A stretch of DNA of 64,000 nucleotides from Pseudalkalibacillus salsuginis. GTDB lineage: Bacteria; Bacillota; Bacilli; Bacillales; Fictibacillaceae. Below are positions 18,651 to 27,893 of this stretch, one piece after another; position 1 is the first letter of the stretch, and each line of letters opens with the position of its first letter. Below the pieces are notes generated by a model. The model saw only the letters and a list, made by a program, of their open reading frames with translations. It had not been told where the DNA came from and did not search any database. A program made the translations under genes and the position numbers. The stretch spans positions 1 through 64,000 of the forward strand of contig NZ_JAKJHW010000004.1 of the NCBI RefSeq assembly GCF_021646685.1, given 5' to 3'.

Positions 18651-20510
18651 GTGAGTAACGCACATGCAGCGAATAAAAGCGTGCTATGGGATTGGCTGAC
18701 TACAGTCGACCATAAGAAAATTGGAATTCTATACCTCGTATCCGGCGGATTCTTCTTCCTAGTCGGTGGTTTAGAGGCAGTATTGATCCGTATACAATTG
18801 ATGAATCCTGAAATGACATTCTTAACAGGAAATCTCTATAATCAAGTACTTACCATGCACGGTACAACTATGATCTTCCTGGCCGCCATGCCGATAATTT
18901 TTGGGTTTATGAACGCGGTCGTACCATTACAGATCGGTGCCAGGGACGTAGCCTTCCCTTTTGTAAACTCACTGGGATTTTGGCTGTTCTTCTTCGGTGG
19001 AATCCTTTTGAACTTAAGCTGGTTCTTAGGTGGAGCCCCTGATGCTGGTTGGACAGCGTATGCACCATTATCAACAACATCGACCGGCCACGGTGTCGAT
19101 TTCTATGTATTAGGATTACAGATTGCTGGTGCGGGAACGTTGATGGGGGGAATCAACTTCCTCGTCACGATCATCAATATGAGAGCACCAGGAATGACAT
19201 TCATGCGTATGCCATTGTTCACATGGACAGCATTCGTAACATCTGGTCTTATCCTTTTTGCATTCCCTGCTTTGACAATCGGACTCTTCCTTCTCATGTT
19301 CGAGCGGGTATTTGAAGCTAATTTCTTTGATGCGAACATGGGCGGTAATGCCATCATCTGGGAACACATTTTCTGGATTTTCGGGCACCCTGAAGTATAT
19401 ATTTTGATCTTACCGGCATTCGGTATCATTTCAGAAGTTGTAGCTACATTCTCTAGAAAACGCCTATTTGGATATAGCGCAATGGTCTTTGCGACTGTAT
19501 TAATCGGTTTCTTAGGTTTTATGGTCTGGGCTCACCATATGTTCACGGTTGGACTTGGACCAGTAGCAAACTCCATTTTTGCTGTTGCCACAATGGCGAT
19601 TGCGATCCCGACTGGAGTTAAAATCTTCAACTGGGTATTTACAATGTGGGGCGGAAAGATTCGCTTTACTACAGCTAATTTGTTTTCAGTAGGATTCATT
19701 CCAACCTTTGTGATGGGTGGGGTGACTGGTGTCATGCTTGCTGTAGCGCCTGCTGACTATCAGTATCATGACAGCTATTTCGTTGTAGCCCACTTCCACT
19801 ACGTCATTGTTGGTGGATTGATCCTTGGACTATTTTCAGGACTATATTATTGGTATCCAAGAATGTTTGGATTGATGTTGAATGAAGCACTCGGGAAATG
19901 GAACTTCTGGACGTTCTTCATCGGATTCCATCTTACATTCTTCCCGCAGCACTTCTTGGGTCTGATGGGGATGCCACGCCGTTACTTCACTTACCCAGAA
20001 GAGTTCGGTTTAGGCTCTTTGAACTTCATCAGTACGATCGGTGCCGTTTTTATGACAGTCGGTACCATCATATTCATAATCAATGTTGTCGTTACACATG
20101 CTAAAGGTAAGAAAGTCAGTGGAGATCCATGGGATGGCCGTACACTCGAGTGGGCGATTCCTAACCCTACACCACACTACAACTTCCTGCAAACTCCTTT
20201 AGTACGTGGATTGGATGCATTATGGATTGAAAAAATGGCAGGAAATAAGAAAATGACACCTGCAGAACCTGTGGGCGATATTCATATGCCGAATAACTCG
20301 GTTCTTCCTTTGTTCATGTCAATAGGCTTCTTCATTGCAGGATTCGGATTCATTTATTACAGTTCTGCTGGAGCGCCAGCATTGATTGCAATCATTGTTG
20401 GACTTGGAATCGGACTTGCCTGTATGTTCCTAAGATCATGGATTGACGATCACGGGCATCATCTTCATAAGGAAGATTTACTGAAAGAGGATAAGGGGGT
20501 TGACGCATAA
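18651..20510 (+). CDS. ctaD: cytochrome c oxidase subunit I
   Basis: A 619-residue haem-copper oxidase catalytic subunit holding haem a, haem a3 and CuB; it reduces O2 to water and pumps protons. The CuB site is seen as HPEVYILILP (His and cross-linked Tyr) and VWAHHMFTVG; the haem a/a3 ligands are in AHFHYVIVGG. About fourteen helices fit the caa3 type, with two more than the 12-helix core. GTG start at 18651 behind AAGGAGGTAC. Its stop overlaps the ctaE ATG. Confidence 0.98.
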   Translation: MSNAHAANKSVLWDWLTTVDHKKIGILYLVSGGFFFLVGGLEAVLIRIQLMNPEMTFLTGNLYNQVLTMHGTTMIFLAAMPIIFGFMNAVVPLQIGARDVAFPFVNSLGFWLFFFGGILLNLSWFLGGAPDAGWTAYAPLSTTSTGHGVDFYVLGLQIAGAGTLMGGINFLVTIINMRAPGMTFMRMPLFTWTAFVTSGLILFAFPALTIGLFLLMFERVFEANFFDANMGGNAIIWEHIFWIFGHPEVYILILPAFGIISEVVATFSRKRLFGYSAMVFATVLIGFLGFMVWAHHMFTVGLGPVANSIFAVATMAIAIPTGVKIFNWVFTMWGGKIRFTTANLFSVGFIPTFVMGGVTGVMLAVAPADYQYHDSYFVVAHFHYVIVGGLILGLFSGLYYWYPRMFGLMLNEALGKWNFWTFFIGFHLTFFPQHFLGLMGMPRRYFTYPEEFGLGSLNFISTIGAVFMTVGTIIFIINVVVTHAKGKKVSGDPWDGRTLEWAIPNPTPHYNFLQTPLVRGLDALWIEKMAGNKKMTPAEPVGDIHMPNNSVLPLFMSIGFFIAGFGFIYYSSAGAPALIAIIVGLGIGLACMFLRSWIDDHGHHLHKEDLLKEDKGVDA

Positions 20511-21130
20511 TGGATGTAGGTGAACGCTTAACGGACCAAAACTTCCCTGAATCCCCTGAGAAAGCTACTCTGGAAGGTAAAAACAAGTTTTTAGGATTCT
20601 GGTTGTTTTTAGGTGGAGAAACTGTACTTTTCGCAACATTATTCGGTACGTACCTGGGATTGCGTAATTCTTTCGGAAAAGGACCGGAGGCATCAGAAAT
20701 TTTCCAGTTGCCTATGGTTTTCGCGGCGACAATCATCTTACTTACGAGTAGTTTAACGAGTGTATATGCTGTTTTGGCCCTTAAAGAAAATAGAGTCAAG
20801 CAAATGCGTAGATGGTTTTTCATCACTTTGTTGCTTGGTCTTTCCTTCTTAGGATTGGAGATCTATGAGTTCGTCGAATATGTGCATGAAGGACATACAT
20901 TCACTTCAGGGGCATTCGGATCAGCTTTCTATACACTTGTGGGATTCCATGGAGGACACGTATTATTTGGATGTCTATGGATCACAGCATTACTCGTCAG
21001 GAACAGTGGACGCGGTTTAACCTTATATAATGCTCCCAAGTACTACCTGTTCGCTCTATATTGGCACTTTGTTGATGTAGTATGGGTATTCATCTTTACA
21101 GTTGTATATCTTATGGGAAAGGTGGGGTAA
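20510..21130 (+). CDS. ctaE: cytochrome c oxidase subunit III
   Basis: A 206-residue five-helix subunit III. Signatures are FWLFLGGETVLFATLFGTYL near the N-terminus, FYTLVGFHGGHVLFG and a final LYWHFVDVVWVFIFTVVYLMG. It stabilises the catalytic subunit and its proton uptake. The ATG overlaps the ctaD stop by one base (TAATG), so translation is coupled. Confidence 0.97.
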   Translation: MDVGERLTDQNFPESPEKATLEGKNKFLGFWLFLGGETVLFATLFGTYLGLRNSFGKGPEASEIFQLPMVFAATIILLTSSLTSVYAVLALKENRVKQMRRWFFITLLLGLSFLGLEIYEFVEYVHEGHTFTSGAFGSAFYTLVGFHGGHVLFGCLWITALLVRNSGRGLTLYNAPKYYLFALYWHFVDVVWVFIFTVVYLMGKVG

Positions 21131-21133
21131 TCG

Positions 21134-21466
21134 ATGGCTAGTAACGAACAACCAAACTCAGTCCATCACCACTCGTCCTTACAAAAGAAAATTAAATTGA
21201 AGCAAGAACGCCGTCAGCATAACGTCTCGTTCGTCATGATGATCTTATTGACCATTGTTGCGTTTGCAGCAATTGCAAGTGACGCTATTTCCAACTCCGT
21301 CGCAGTTCTATTCATCATCGTTCTTGCTGGTGTCCAGGTCTTCTTCCAGCTTTACATTTGGATGCACCTGGGACATAAAGGGCATGAATTCCCTATGTGG
21401 GGGATTGCAAGTGGATTGTTGATCGCTCTAATCACAGTCGGGACCCTTGTAGGATTGATCTGGTAA
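21134..21466 (+). CDS. ctaF: cytochrome c oxidase subunit IV
   Basis: A 110-residue protein with a basic, histidine-containing N-terminus and three membrane helices (about 33-52, 57-77 and 86-108), with WMHLGHKGHEFP between the last two. This is the CtaF-type small subunit. It starts three bases after ctaE and closes the structural operon before a terminator. Confidence 0.94.
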   Translation: MASNEQPNSVHHHSSLQKKIKLKQERRQHNVSFVMMILLTIVAFAAIASDAISNSVAVLFIIVLAGVQVFFQLYIWMHLGHKGHEFPMWGIASGLLIALITVGTLVGLIW

Positions 21467-21473
21467 TATAATA

Positions 21474-21505
21474 AGGACTGACTCCAAAGGGGTCAGTTCT
21501 TTTTA
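21474..21505 (+). terminator. terminator of ctaBCDEF
   Basis: GGACTGACTCC pairs with GGGGTCAGTTC (one G-T pair) across AAA, followed by a five-T run. Confidence 0.87.
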
Positions 21506-21515
21506 ACTAGATACG

Positions 21516-21671
21516 GATAAGAAAGTATAAAAATTTTGGTTCCGGTGAAGAAATGTCTAGCTCCACCGCCCAACCACTTGGATCACTTCAATCCTCCTGC
21601 GGCGGCAACAGCCTCCTCGTCGGACTTCCAGTGACCTTCGTGGCTGGTCAGGGCGTTTGCGCTTTTCTTTA
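21516..21671 (+). repeat. dispersed intergenic repeat, copy R2 (full length without insert)
   Basis: The element starts at GATAAGAAAGTATAAAAAT and continues with GTCTAGCTCCACCGCCC and the block CCACTTGGATCACTTCA. The CTCCTGCGGCGG...CCTCCTCGTCGG core follows, and it ends at GGGCGTTTGCGCTTTTC. It is in the same orientation as R1 and R3 and begins about ten bases past the ctaF terminator. The ends are weakly complementary (AAGAAAG against CTTTTCTT). It carries no open frame of its own. Confidence 0.88.
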
Positions 21672-21762
21672 AGTAATGACACAAAATTGTTCTACTCCGA
21701 TCTGTGGATGTCAATCAGATTTGATAAGATAAGTAGAGAGAACAGAGCAAGGAGTGAATTTG

Positions 21763-22635
21763 ATGCATAACCAACATCCGACTTCTTTAAGTGATGTAAG
21801 TTTAATCGAATTATGGAATCCATTCTATTTACTGATTACCATCGCAGTTATTGGGATATATCTTTTTTATACAAAAAATGGGCCATGGAAAGGATCTGTA
21901 ACCAGAGGACAAAAAATCTGGTTTATCATTGGAGTTACCGGGTTTTATATTGCCAAGGGTACACCTTTGAGTGTCATAGGGCACCATTACTCATTTTCCG
22001 CACATATGCTTCAGATGAGTCTGTTGTATTTCATTGTCCCGCCGCTGTTGTTGATCGGGCTTCCGAAGGTGTTTTTCAGAAAGATCCTCGGTATTCGGAT
22101 TATAGGCCGTGTCTTCCGCTTTTTCACGAAACCTTTGATTGCATTGTTATCTTTCAACCTGCTTATATCGTTTTATCACTTGCCGGTTGTTTTTGATACT
22201 GTCATGTCACACGGGCTTTTACATGAAACAGTACATTTCATCCTACTATCAAGCTCGTTCTTCATGTGGTGGCCTGTGATTGGACCTCTTCCTGAGAGTG
22301 ATTCTCTTTCGGATCTACAGAAAGTCGGCTATATTTTTGCTGATGGTGTCCTTTTGACACCGGCGTGTGCTTTGATCATTTTTGCAGATGATCTGATTTA
22401 TCAAACCTATATGCATGCACCACAAGTATTTGCTTTTCTCCAACCACTTGATGATCAGCAAGCTGGAGGTGTCATCATGAAGATTGCACAGGAAATCATA
22501 TACGGAGGTATCCTGCTATATATCTTGATTCGCTGGGTACGGAAAGAACGTGCACAAGATAAAGAAGATGAGTTGAAAATCATGCAGGAAGCAAAGGCGA
22601 ATGCAAAAGCAAAATTATCATTGAATGAACAATAA
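21763..22635 (+). CDS. ctaG: cytochrome c oxidase assembly factor CtaG (caa3_CtaG family)
   Basis: A 290-residue polytopic membrane protein (about seven helices) of the Bacillus CtaG family, needed for assembly of active caa3 oxidase and thought to help insert copper. Landmarks are HHYSFSAHMLQMSLLYFIVPPLLLIG and HETVHFILLSSSFFMWWPV, rich in histidine and methionine. Start at ATG 21763, eight bases after AAGGAG; a GTG at 21754 overlaps that site. It is separated from ctaF by a terminator and the R2 repeat. Confidence 0.93.
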   Translation: MHNQHPTSLSDVSLIELWNPFYLLITIAVIGIYLFYTKNGPWKGSVTRGQKIWFIIGVTGFYIAKGTPLSVIGHHYSFSAHMLQMSLLYFIVPPLLLIGLPKVFFRKILGIRIIGRVFRFFTKPLIALLSFNLLISFYHLPVVFDTVMSHGLLHETVHFILLSSSFFMWWPVIGPLPESDSLSDLQKVGYIFADGVLLTPACALIIFADDLIYQTYMHAPQVFAFLQPLDDQQAGGVIMKIAQEIIYGGILLYILIRWVRKERAQDKEDELKIMQEAKANAKAKLSLNEQ

Positions 22636-22645
22636 TCAATAACAG

Positions 22646-22684
22646 GGTTGGCTTAGCTCGTTAAGCCGATCCTTTTTCTTTTTT
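22646..22684 (+). terminator. terminator of ctaG
   Basis: GGTTGGCTTA pairs with TAAGCCGATCC (imperfect) across GCTCGT and is followed by a long T-rich run. Confidence 0.8.
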
Positions 22685-22761
22685 TATGTCTAAAGATAGA
22701 GGATTTGAAGAAGGGTACCCTGAATAATGTAAGAGGACAAATAGTGAAGAGGGGGATATAG

Positions 22762-23955
22762 ATGGAGTTACGTACGATTACAGAAAAAGAATTTGATGAC
22801 TTTCTAGCCATGGGAGAATTCGCATTCCAATATGAACTCTCAGAGGAAGATAAGGAAAAAAGAAGAAAAATGACCGATTTGGGAAACTGTTGGGCCATAT
22901 TTGAGCAAGGGAAGATGGCTTCTAAATTATTGATCCATCCAATGGAAATCTGGTTTGGTGGAAAGGTCATGGCGATGGGGGGCATTGCGGGCGTTGCCAG
23001 TTGGCCTGATTACCGACGGAAAGGACATATAAAAGCGCTCATGAAAAAATCACTGGATGTTATGCGAGATAACGGACAATCGGTTTCTATGCTTCATCCT
23101 TTTTCAGTAGCCTTCTATAGAAAATATGGGTGGGAATTGACACACGCTGTTAAAAAATATGAAATCAAACCTGAACAGTTGGCAGCCAAATATGAGTATG
23201 CTGAAGGGCGGGTGATACGAATTGCGCATGATATTGAAAGGTTGGATAACATATATGCCCAGTACGCCAAGAAGTACACGGGTATGTTGAAGAGGACAGA
23301 AAAGTGGTGGCGGTACTCTGTGTTACATGATCCCAGAGATATAGTTGCCGTCTATCAGGACGAAGAGGGAACCGATAAGGGTTATCTCATCTATAGAGTG
23401 AAAAAGAATGTGATGGAAATTGAAGAATGGGTATCTCTGAATGAACAAGCCAAATTGACAATGCTTCAATATGTAAGAAACCATGACTCGATGGTCGATT
23501 CGATCAACTTACATCCAGCTATCGATGAAAACTTCGAATTCTTGATGTTTGACCCTAAGATCAAGCAAGAAATCAGTTCGTATTTTATGAGTAGGATTGT
23601 TGACTTCAAAAAATTCATTGAAGCCTATCCTTTTCAGACAGAATTGGTAAAACCATTGATCGTTCATCTGGATGATCCACTTGCCAAGTGGAACAGAGGG
23701 ACGTTTATCATCAAGAAGAGTGATGATGATGTAAATAAAGTGGATCACTTTCCTCCTAAGGAAGGAGCTAGATGCCAGCACCCCCCAGAAAAAGGGATAC
23801 AATGTGACATTAACACGCTAAGTACGATGTTTTTCAATTACCAGACACCTAGGCAGCTTGCGGCGCAAGGCCGATTAAAAGGAAGCCCAGAAGAAATAGA
23901 GATGCTTGAAAGAATGCTTCCTAAACACCCCCCCTTCCTTTACGACTTTTTCTAA
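22762..23955 (+). CDS. Eis-like GNAT acetyltransferase
   Basis: A 397-residue protein with the layout of the Eis family: an N-terminal GNAT domain (acetyl-CoA loop VASWPDYRRKGHIKALMKKSL at about 74-94, then MLHPFSVAFYRKYGWE). A second degenerate GNAT domain and a C-terminal SCP2-like domain follow, ending with CDINTLSTMFF...TPRQLAAQGRL. Relatives acetylate amines, including aminoglycosides in mycobacteria; the substrate here is unknown. The gene is not part of the B. subtilis ylb order. ATG at 22762 behind AGAGGGGGAT. Confidence 0.88.
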   Translation: MELRTITEKEFDDFLAMGEFAFQYELSEEDKEKRRKMTDLGNCWAIFEQGKMASKLLIHPMEIWFGGKVMAMGGIAGVASWPDYRRKGHIKALMKKSLDVMRDNGQSVSMLHPFSVAFYRKYGWELTHAVKKYEIKPEQLAAKYEYAEGRVIRIAHDIERLDNIYAQYAKKYTGMLKRTEKWWRYSVLHDPRDIVAVYQDEEGTDKGYLIYRVKKNVMEIEEWVSLNEQAKLTMLQYVRNHDSMVDSINLHPAIDENFEFLMFDPKIKQEISSYFMSRIVDFKKFIEAYPFQTELVKPLIVHLDDPLAKWNRGTFIIKKSDDDVNKVDHFPPKEGARCQHPPEKGIQCDINTLSTMFFNYQTPRQLAAQGRLKGSPEEIEMLERMLPKHPPFLYDFF

Positions 23956-23968
23956 GAAGCTTTGAAGT

Positions 23969-24076
23969 GGTGCCAGGCACCGATCCAGAACCGTTGGTAC
24001 TGGAGCGATCCTGAACGGTGCCTGGCACCATCTTTCAAGTGTTGGGAGATTTGAGGTTTCAAATAGTACCTGGCAC
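23969..24076. repeat. GGTGCCAGGCACC inverted-repeat cluster
   Basis: GGTGCCAGGCACCG (23969-23982) and CGGTGCCTGGCACC (24016-24029) are perfect 14-base reverse complements. The inner bases GATCCAG and CTGG...GATC add more pairing. A third, partial copy (TACCTGGCACAC) lies at 24066-24077. Each unit is itself nearly palindromic. The cluster sits between convergent genes. Confidence 0.85.
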
Positions 24077-24080
24077 ACAA

Positions 24081-24113
24081 AAGAGCTGACCTTTATTGGA
24101 TCAGCCCTTATTT
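24081..24113. terminator. terminator between convergent genes, mainly for the AI-2E-family gene
   Basis: AAGAGCTGACC pairs with GGATCAGCCCTT across six bases, with T-runs on both strands. It abuts the minus-strand stop codon. Confidence 0.75.
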
Positions 24114-25175
24114 TTAGATTTTGAAATTTGTTTTAACGATCCCTGCTTCACGTGCTGAATTGAAGATGATGAGTAGAAGTGGCCCGATAATGAAACCGAT
24201 CACCCCAAAGAGCTTCAGACCCAGATACATGGCGATCAAGGTTGAAAGTGCGGATAAACCGATATGATGCCCCATCACTTTCGGTTCTACGGTCCTTCGT
24301 ACGATCAATAAGATACCAGCAAGCACTGCGAGCTTCGTTCCTAATACCATGTTGCCAATCAAGAGATAATAGAGAGCCCATGGACCGAGGATGACGATGG
24401 AACCGATTATCGGGACAAAATCAATGACCCAAATGATGAAGGCCATCAATAGAGCAACCTTCGGAACGATCATATACAAACCGATCAGTGCTGCTACAAA
24501 AATGACGATACTGACTAAAAATTGAGCTTTCATGAAACCGAATATGACATATGACAGTCTCGTACTCATAAAGTGGACCTTCTCGGCAGTCTTTTCAGTC
24601 ATGTGTGCGTAAAACCCTTTTTTCAGTCTTGGTATGTCCAAAAGGAATAGGAATAAAGCCAGCAGATATACGATTATACTTACTAAAAAGCTCGGAATAA
24701 AGGAGACGAGCGAAGTCAAGGATTCAACATAGTTCCTCTCAAGAAGTTTTATTCTGATAGACTCCAAAAATCGATCGACTTGACTGTTGATTTCAATGAC
24801 GAATTCTTCGGGTAAATCTTGTGCAGCTTTTTCAAAGTTTTTCTCTATATCATCCCACACATTGTTCACTTCTGAAATATAGGTTGGGGAATTCTCTACA
24901 AAATTGATTGCTGAGGTAACTACTTTCGTCACTAAAAAATAACTGCCAATACCAAGTAAAATGACGAAAAGAGAAAAAACAATGAACACAGATAAATGAC
25001 GTTTGAGTGAAAACTTTCTTTCAAACATCTTCACTGCCGGCTCTAAAATAAGCGCTGAAATAAGTGCAAAAACGATAGGCAGTGCTAAGGGCAATACCCA
25101 TATGAACGCTGCAACGATTATAAGTGCGATTATAGTAAAAATGATCCAGCGTTTACGAGTTGAAAATTGGTTCAA
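24114..25175 (-). CDS. AI-2E family transporter (PerM/YtvI-like permease)
   Basis: A 353-residue membrane protein of the AI-2E/PerM family. Hydrophobic segments lie at about 10-50 and 58-80. A long periplasmic-type amphipathic region of about 100 residues follows, then a C-terminal block of helices with the family signature FVPIIGSIVILGPWALYYLL and LSALSTLIAMYLGLKLFGVIGFIIGPLLL. Members export small molecules or ions; the substrate cannot be read from sequence. TTG start at 25175 behind AAGGAGG. Confidence 0.9.
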   Translation of the reverse strand: MNQFSTRKRWIIFTIIALIIVAAFIWVLPLALPIVFALISALILEPAVKMFERKFSLKRHLSVFIVFSLFVILLGIGSYFLVTKVVTSAINFVENSPTYISEVNNVWDDIEKNFEKAAQDLPEEFVIEINSQVDRFLESIRIKLLERNYVESLTSLVSFIPSFLVSIIVYLLALFLFLLDIPRLKKGFYAHMTEKTAEKVHFMSTRLSYVIFGFMKAQFLVSIVIFVAALIGLYMIVPKVALLMAFIIWVIDFVPIIGSIVILGPWALYYLLIGNMVLGTKLAVLAGILLIVRRTVEPKVMGHHIGLSALSTLIAMYLGLKLFGVIGFIIGPLLLIIFNSAREAGIVKTNFKI

Positions 25176-25360
25176 CTTGGTCCTCCTTACTCATTAGAAG
25201 ATTCGATATGTATAAGCCTTTCCTAATGCAGGTCATTATTAATGAGCTCCTTACTATATATTATATTGCTTTTGTGAAAGTATGAACAGAGCCATGGCCG
25301 GAAATGAATGGATTGTTAAACAATTTTAAATAAATGACTCTCTTTTCTTTTTTAATCACT

Positions 25361-25388
25361 AAAAAAAGGGCGACTCAGTCAGCCCTTT
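25361..25388 (-). terminator. terminator of the yugN-like gene
   Basis: On the minus strand AAAGGGCTGACT pairs with AGTCGCCCTTT, followed by seven T. It lies directly after the stop codon. Confidence 0.85.
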
Positions 25389-25751
25389 TCATACGGTATG
25401 GTGCTTATCGATTTCTTCTTTCAACTCATTCAAAAGCTTTTTGCAATTTGCAACGACATGCTTAGGAAAATCCTCATCATATTCGACTCCGTGAGGATAA
25501 TAATGCTTTCCGAGATACGGTTCCATGACTTTGATCAATGCATGTGGAGATTCAACTTCCCCTTCTACTGCATAACAAGGAACACGTAAATAGAAAACTT
25601 CGCCAGTATCCATGCTTTCAAACTTATAGTCATATGTAATTCGTTCGTAATCCCACTGTCCGGCACGTACTAATCCAACATTGTGCATTAAATGTTCAAG
25701 TATTTCGAAATTAACGACTTTACCTGCTAGTCCGATTTCTTCAAATTTCAT
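25389..25751 (-). CDS. YugN-like family protein
   Basis: A 120-residue soluble protein with the recognisable YugN-type blocks WDYERITYDYKFE, FYLRVPCYAVEGEVE and LGKHYYPHGVEYDE. B. subtilis YugN has no established function. ATG at 25751, seven bases after GGAGG. Single-gene unit: a strong terminator follows, and the next gene upstream is divergent. It is not at this location in B. subtilis. Confidence 0.82.
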   Translation of the reverse strand: MKFEEIGLAGKVVNFEILEHLMHNVGLVRAGQWDYERITYDYKFESMDTGEVFYLRVPCYAVEGEVESPHALIKVMEPYLGKHYYPHGVEYDEDFPKHVVANCKKLLNELKEEIDKHHTV

Positions 25752-26118
25752 GTGTTATCCTCCACATCCTTCGATATGTTCTTCCTTCATAATAATAGTA
25801 TGAATCAGCTGAAGATGCAATCTTTCAAAAGATTATTCCGTATATTTATGTATGACTTTTGAAAATAAATCAAAAATTTGGCAAGACTAGACAATAAGAA
25901 TAGCAGTTTACAATCATTCACATTGACTCATACCACCATACTGTTGCGATAATATATCTAATTTTTATTTACCCTCATACGATAGGTATAGGAATCGGAC
26001 AGATTGAATAGGATGTTAATTAGTAGATTAAGCCCAAAGGATAGACAAGTATTCAGCTATAAGGTAATGTGAAAATAGGATTCGACAAATATTTCTTAAA
26101 GATCAGGGGGAGGGGCAT
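25752..26118. other. divergent intergenic region, yugN-like / ylbC
   Basis: This 367-base AT-rich stretch carries no gene. A TTGACT hexamer (25923-25928) precedes GATAAT (25948-25953), but the 19-base spacing is long. I see no structured RNA or repeat. Confidence 0.4.
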
Positions 26119-27159
26119 ATGAGAAGTATTGGAATGGTCATTGTCATAGCATTCATAATGTTCGGATTCAGTATTTTTTACGATGATATCGTAAATCCCC
26201 CTGAATTCAATGAGTCTCCAACCGAGCAAACCGATTCTAGTCCCTCTGAAAACCCAAATGAAGACCTTAAATTGCCAGAGTCGGGAATCCAGCAATTTCT
26301 ACAGATGAATCAAGAAGAGTTACTAACAAAAATCGGAGAACCTGACCGTATTGATCCGACTCCTTATGGATACCAGTGGTGGATATATGATGAGGATCCG
26401 GATAAGTATATTCAGCTTGGTGTTGACAAAGGCAGAGTCGTTACGTTGTTTGCCCTTGGAAGAGATGTAGATGTTTCTCCATTGGAAATTGGGCAACAAC
26501 GTTCAGAAATTGAAAAAAAGGTCAAAATGAATACAAAGGCAAAACTGGAGTTTGATGGAAATGAATACCAATTCGAATTGACGGAAGAAGAAATGAACAC
26601 GAGGCCACTTGTGAAACTGAATGGGGCATGGGCCCAGCTCTATATGGATAAATTCGAAAAAACACTTGTAGGGATTCGTTACTTGACGCCAGAAATACTG
26701 ATTATGCAACGACCTTATTCCCTTGAGTACCGAGGGAGGCTTATCGAACAACCAGAATTAGCTGAAAAAGATTGGGAAGAGATTCAAAATGCAGAAGAAC
26801 TTCAAATCTTTACAATGACAAATGTCATCCGCAAGCAATACGATGTTCCCGCTCTTCATTGGCATGAAGAAACCTCTCAAGTTGCATATGGCCATAGTAA
26901 AGAAATGAACGAAGAAAATTACTTCTCCCATGAATCGCCAAACACAGGAAGTTTATCTGATCGATTGAATCATCAAGATATTGACTATTCCCAGGCAGGC
27001 GAGAACATTGCAGCCAATTATATAGATGGAATTGAGGCTGTCATCGGTTGGTTGAATAGCGAAGGACACCGGAAAGCTATGTTGAATGAGGAATTTACAC
27101 ACCTCGGGGTTGGTGTTTATGAAAGATATTATACTCAGAACTTCATTGTCCCCAGATGA
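26119..27159 (+). CDS. ylbC: CAP-domain protein YlbC
   Basis: A 346-residue exported protein. An N-terminal hydrophobic segment (about 4-21) has no lipobox, then comes a Pro/Ser/Asn linker. The CAP-associated N-terminal domain includes GEPDRIDPTPYGYQWWIY, and the C-terminal CAP (SCP/PR1) domain has FSHESPNTGS, QAGENIAANY and WLNSEGHRKAMLN. It probably acts outside the membrane; the molecular function of bacterial CAP proteins is mostly unknown. ATG at 26119 behind GGGGGAGGGG. Confidence 0.9.
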   Translation: MRSIGMVIVIAFIMFGFSIFYDDIVNPPEFNESPTEQTDSSPSENPNEDLKLPESGIQQFLQMNQEELLTKIGEPDRIDPTPYGYQWWIYDEDPDKYIQLGVDKGRVVTLFALGRDVDVSPLEIGQQRSEIEKKVKMNTKAKLEFDGNEYQFELTEEEMNTRPLVKLNGAWAQLYMDKFEKTLVGIRYLTPEILIMQRPYSLEYRGRLIEQPELAEKDWEEIQNAEELQIFTMTNVIRKQYDVPALHWHEETSQVAYGHSKEMNEENYFSHESPNTGSLSDRLNHQDIDYSQAGENIAANYIDGIEAVIGWLNSEGHRKAMLNEEFTHLGVGVYERYYTQNFIVPR

Positions 27160-27190
27160 TTTAAATAATGAATAGACGTATTCGTAAAAT

Positions 27191-27236
27191 AAAAGGTGAC
27201 TCAAACGGCCGAACTAGCCTTTCGAGTCACCTTTTT
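27191..27236 (+). terminator. terminator between ylbC and the convergent thioesterase
   Basis: AAAAGGTGACTC pairs perfectly with GAGTCACCTTTT, with smaller complementary blocks inside the loop, and a T-run follows. Confidence 0.9.
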
Positions 27237-27262
27237 AAAGATAAAGGGCGTTTGTACTTCTC

Positions 27263-27751
27263 TTACCTTGGGATTAAATAGAAGCTTCCTGTTGCTGCAG
27301 CGACAAGAATCCCTTCTTCATTGTAGATTTTTGCTTCAGTTACGGATGTTTTTGTCCCTAAGTGAAGGATCTCTGCTTTGCATACAAGGAATTCACCAAC
27401 CCCTGGAGCGGTATAGTTGATTTTCATTTCGGATGTCACAGCGACTTTGTCATTCGGTATCTTCCTGTTGACGAAGGTGCCCATTGCAGTGTCCGCAAGA
27501 GTAGCTGTAAATCCTCCATGGACGATATCCACCGAGTTATCTAAAAACGGAGTGATAGGGATCGTCATGACAAGCAGATCCTCCTCCTGTTCAATTTCCG
27601 TTTTCATGAAGCTTGTTATGTAGGTGCTGTAACTCCCGAATTGCTTTTCACAGATCCCATCCACTATTTGTTCCAACACCATTTTATCTTTGTCAGAACC
27701 GCTTTCTAGTATGGCTTTTACCTTCTCTAGCAGTTGATTTGATGATTCCAT
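27263..27751 (-). CDS. PaaI-type hotdog thioesterase
   Basis: A 162-residue hotdog-fold protein. VHGGFTATLADTAMGTFVNRK is the PaaI/YbgC-like active-site helix with the HGG-x-x-x-x-x-x-D pattern, followed by SEMKINYTAPGVGEF and EAKIYNEEGILVAAATGSF. Such enzymes hydrolyse acyl-CoA thioesters; the acyl group is unknown. ATG at 27751 with AGAGGA upstream. It is convergent with ylbC and divergent from ylbD. Confidence 0.9.
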   Translation of the reverse strand: MESSNQLLEKVKAILESGSDKDKMVLEQIVDGICEKQFGSYSTYITSFMKTEIEQEEDLLVMTIPITPFLDNSVDIVHGGFTATLADTAMGTFVNRKIPNDKVAVTSEMKINYTAPGVGEFLVCKAEILHLGTKTSVTEAKIYNEEGILVAAATGSFYLIPR

Positions 27752-27893
27752 TCCTAGTCCTCTTTTCTTTTTGCCTCTTTTTAGTGTATCAATGAAAAAA
27801 TAATTCTTGCAACTATAAAATAGGCGAACATAATCAACTCCTGCGTTGTACTATATACTGTAGGCTTGAGTTGAACGTATGGGAGGCATTATA

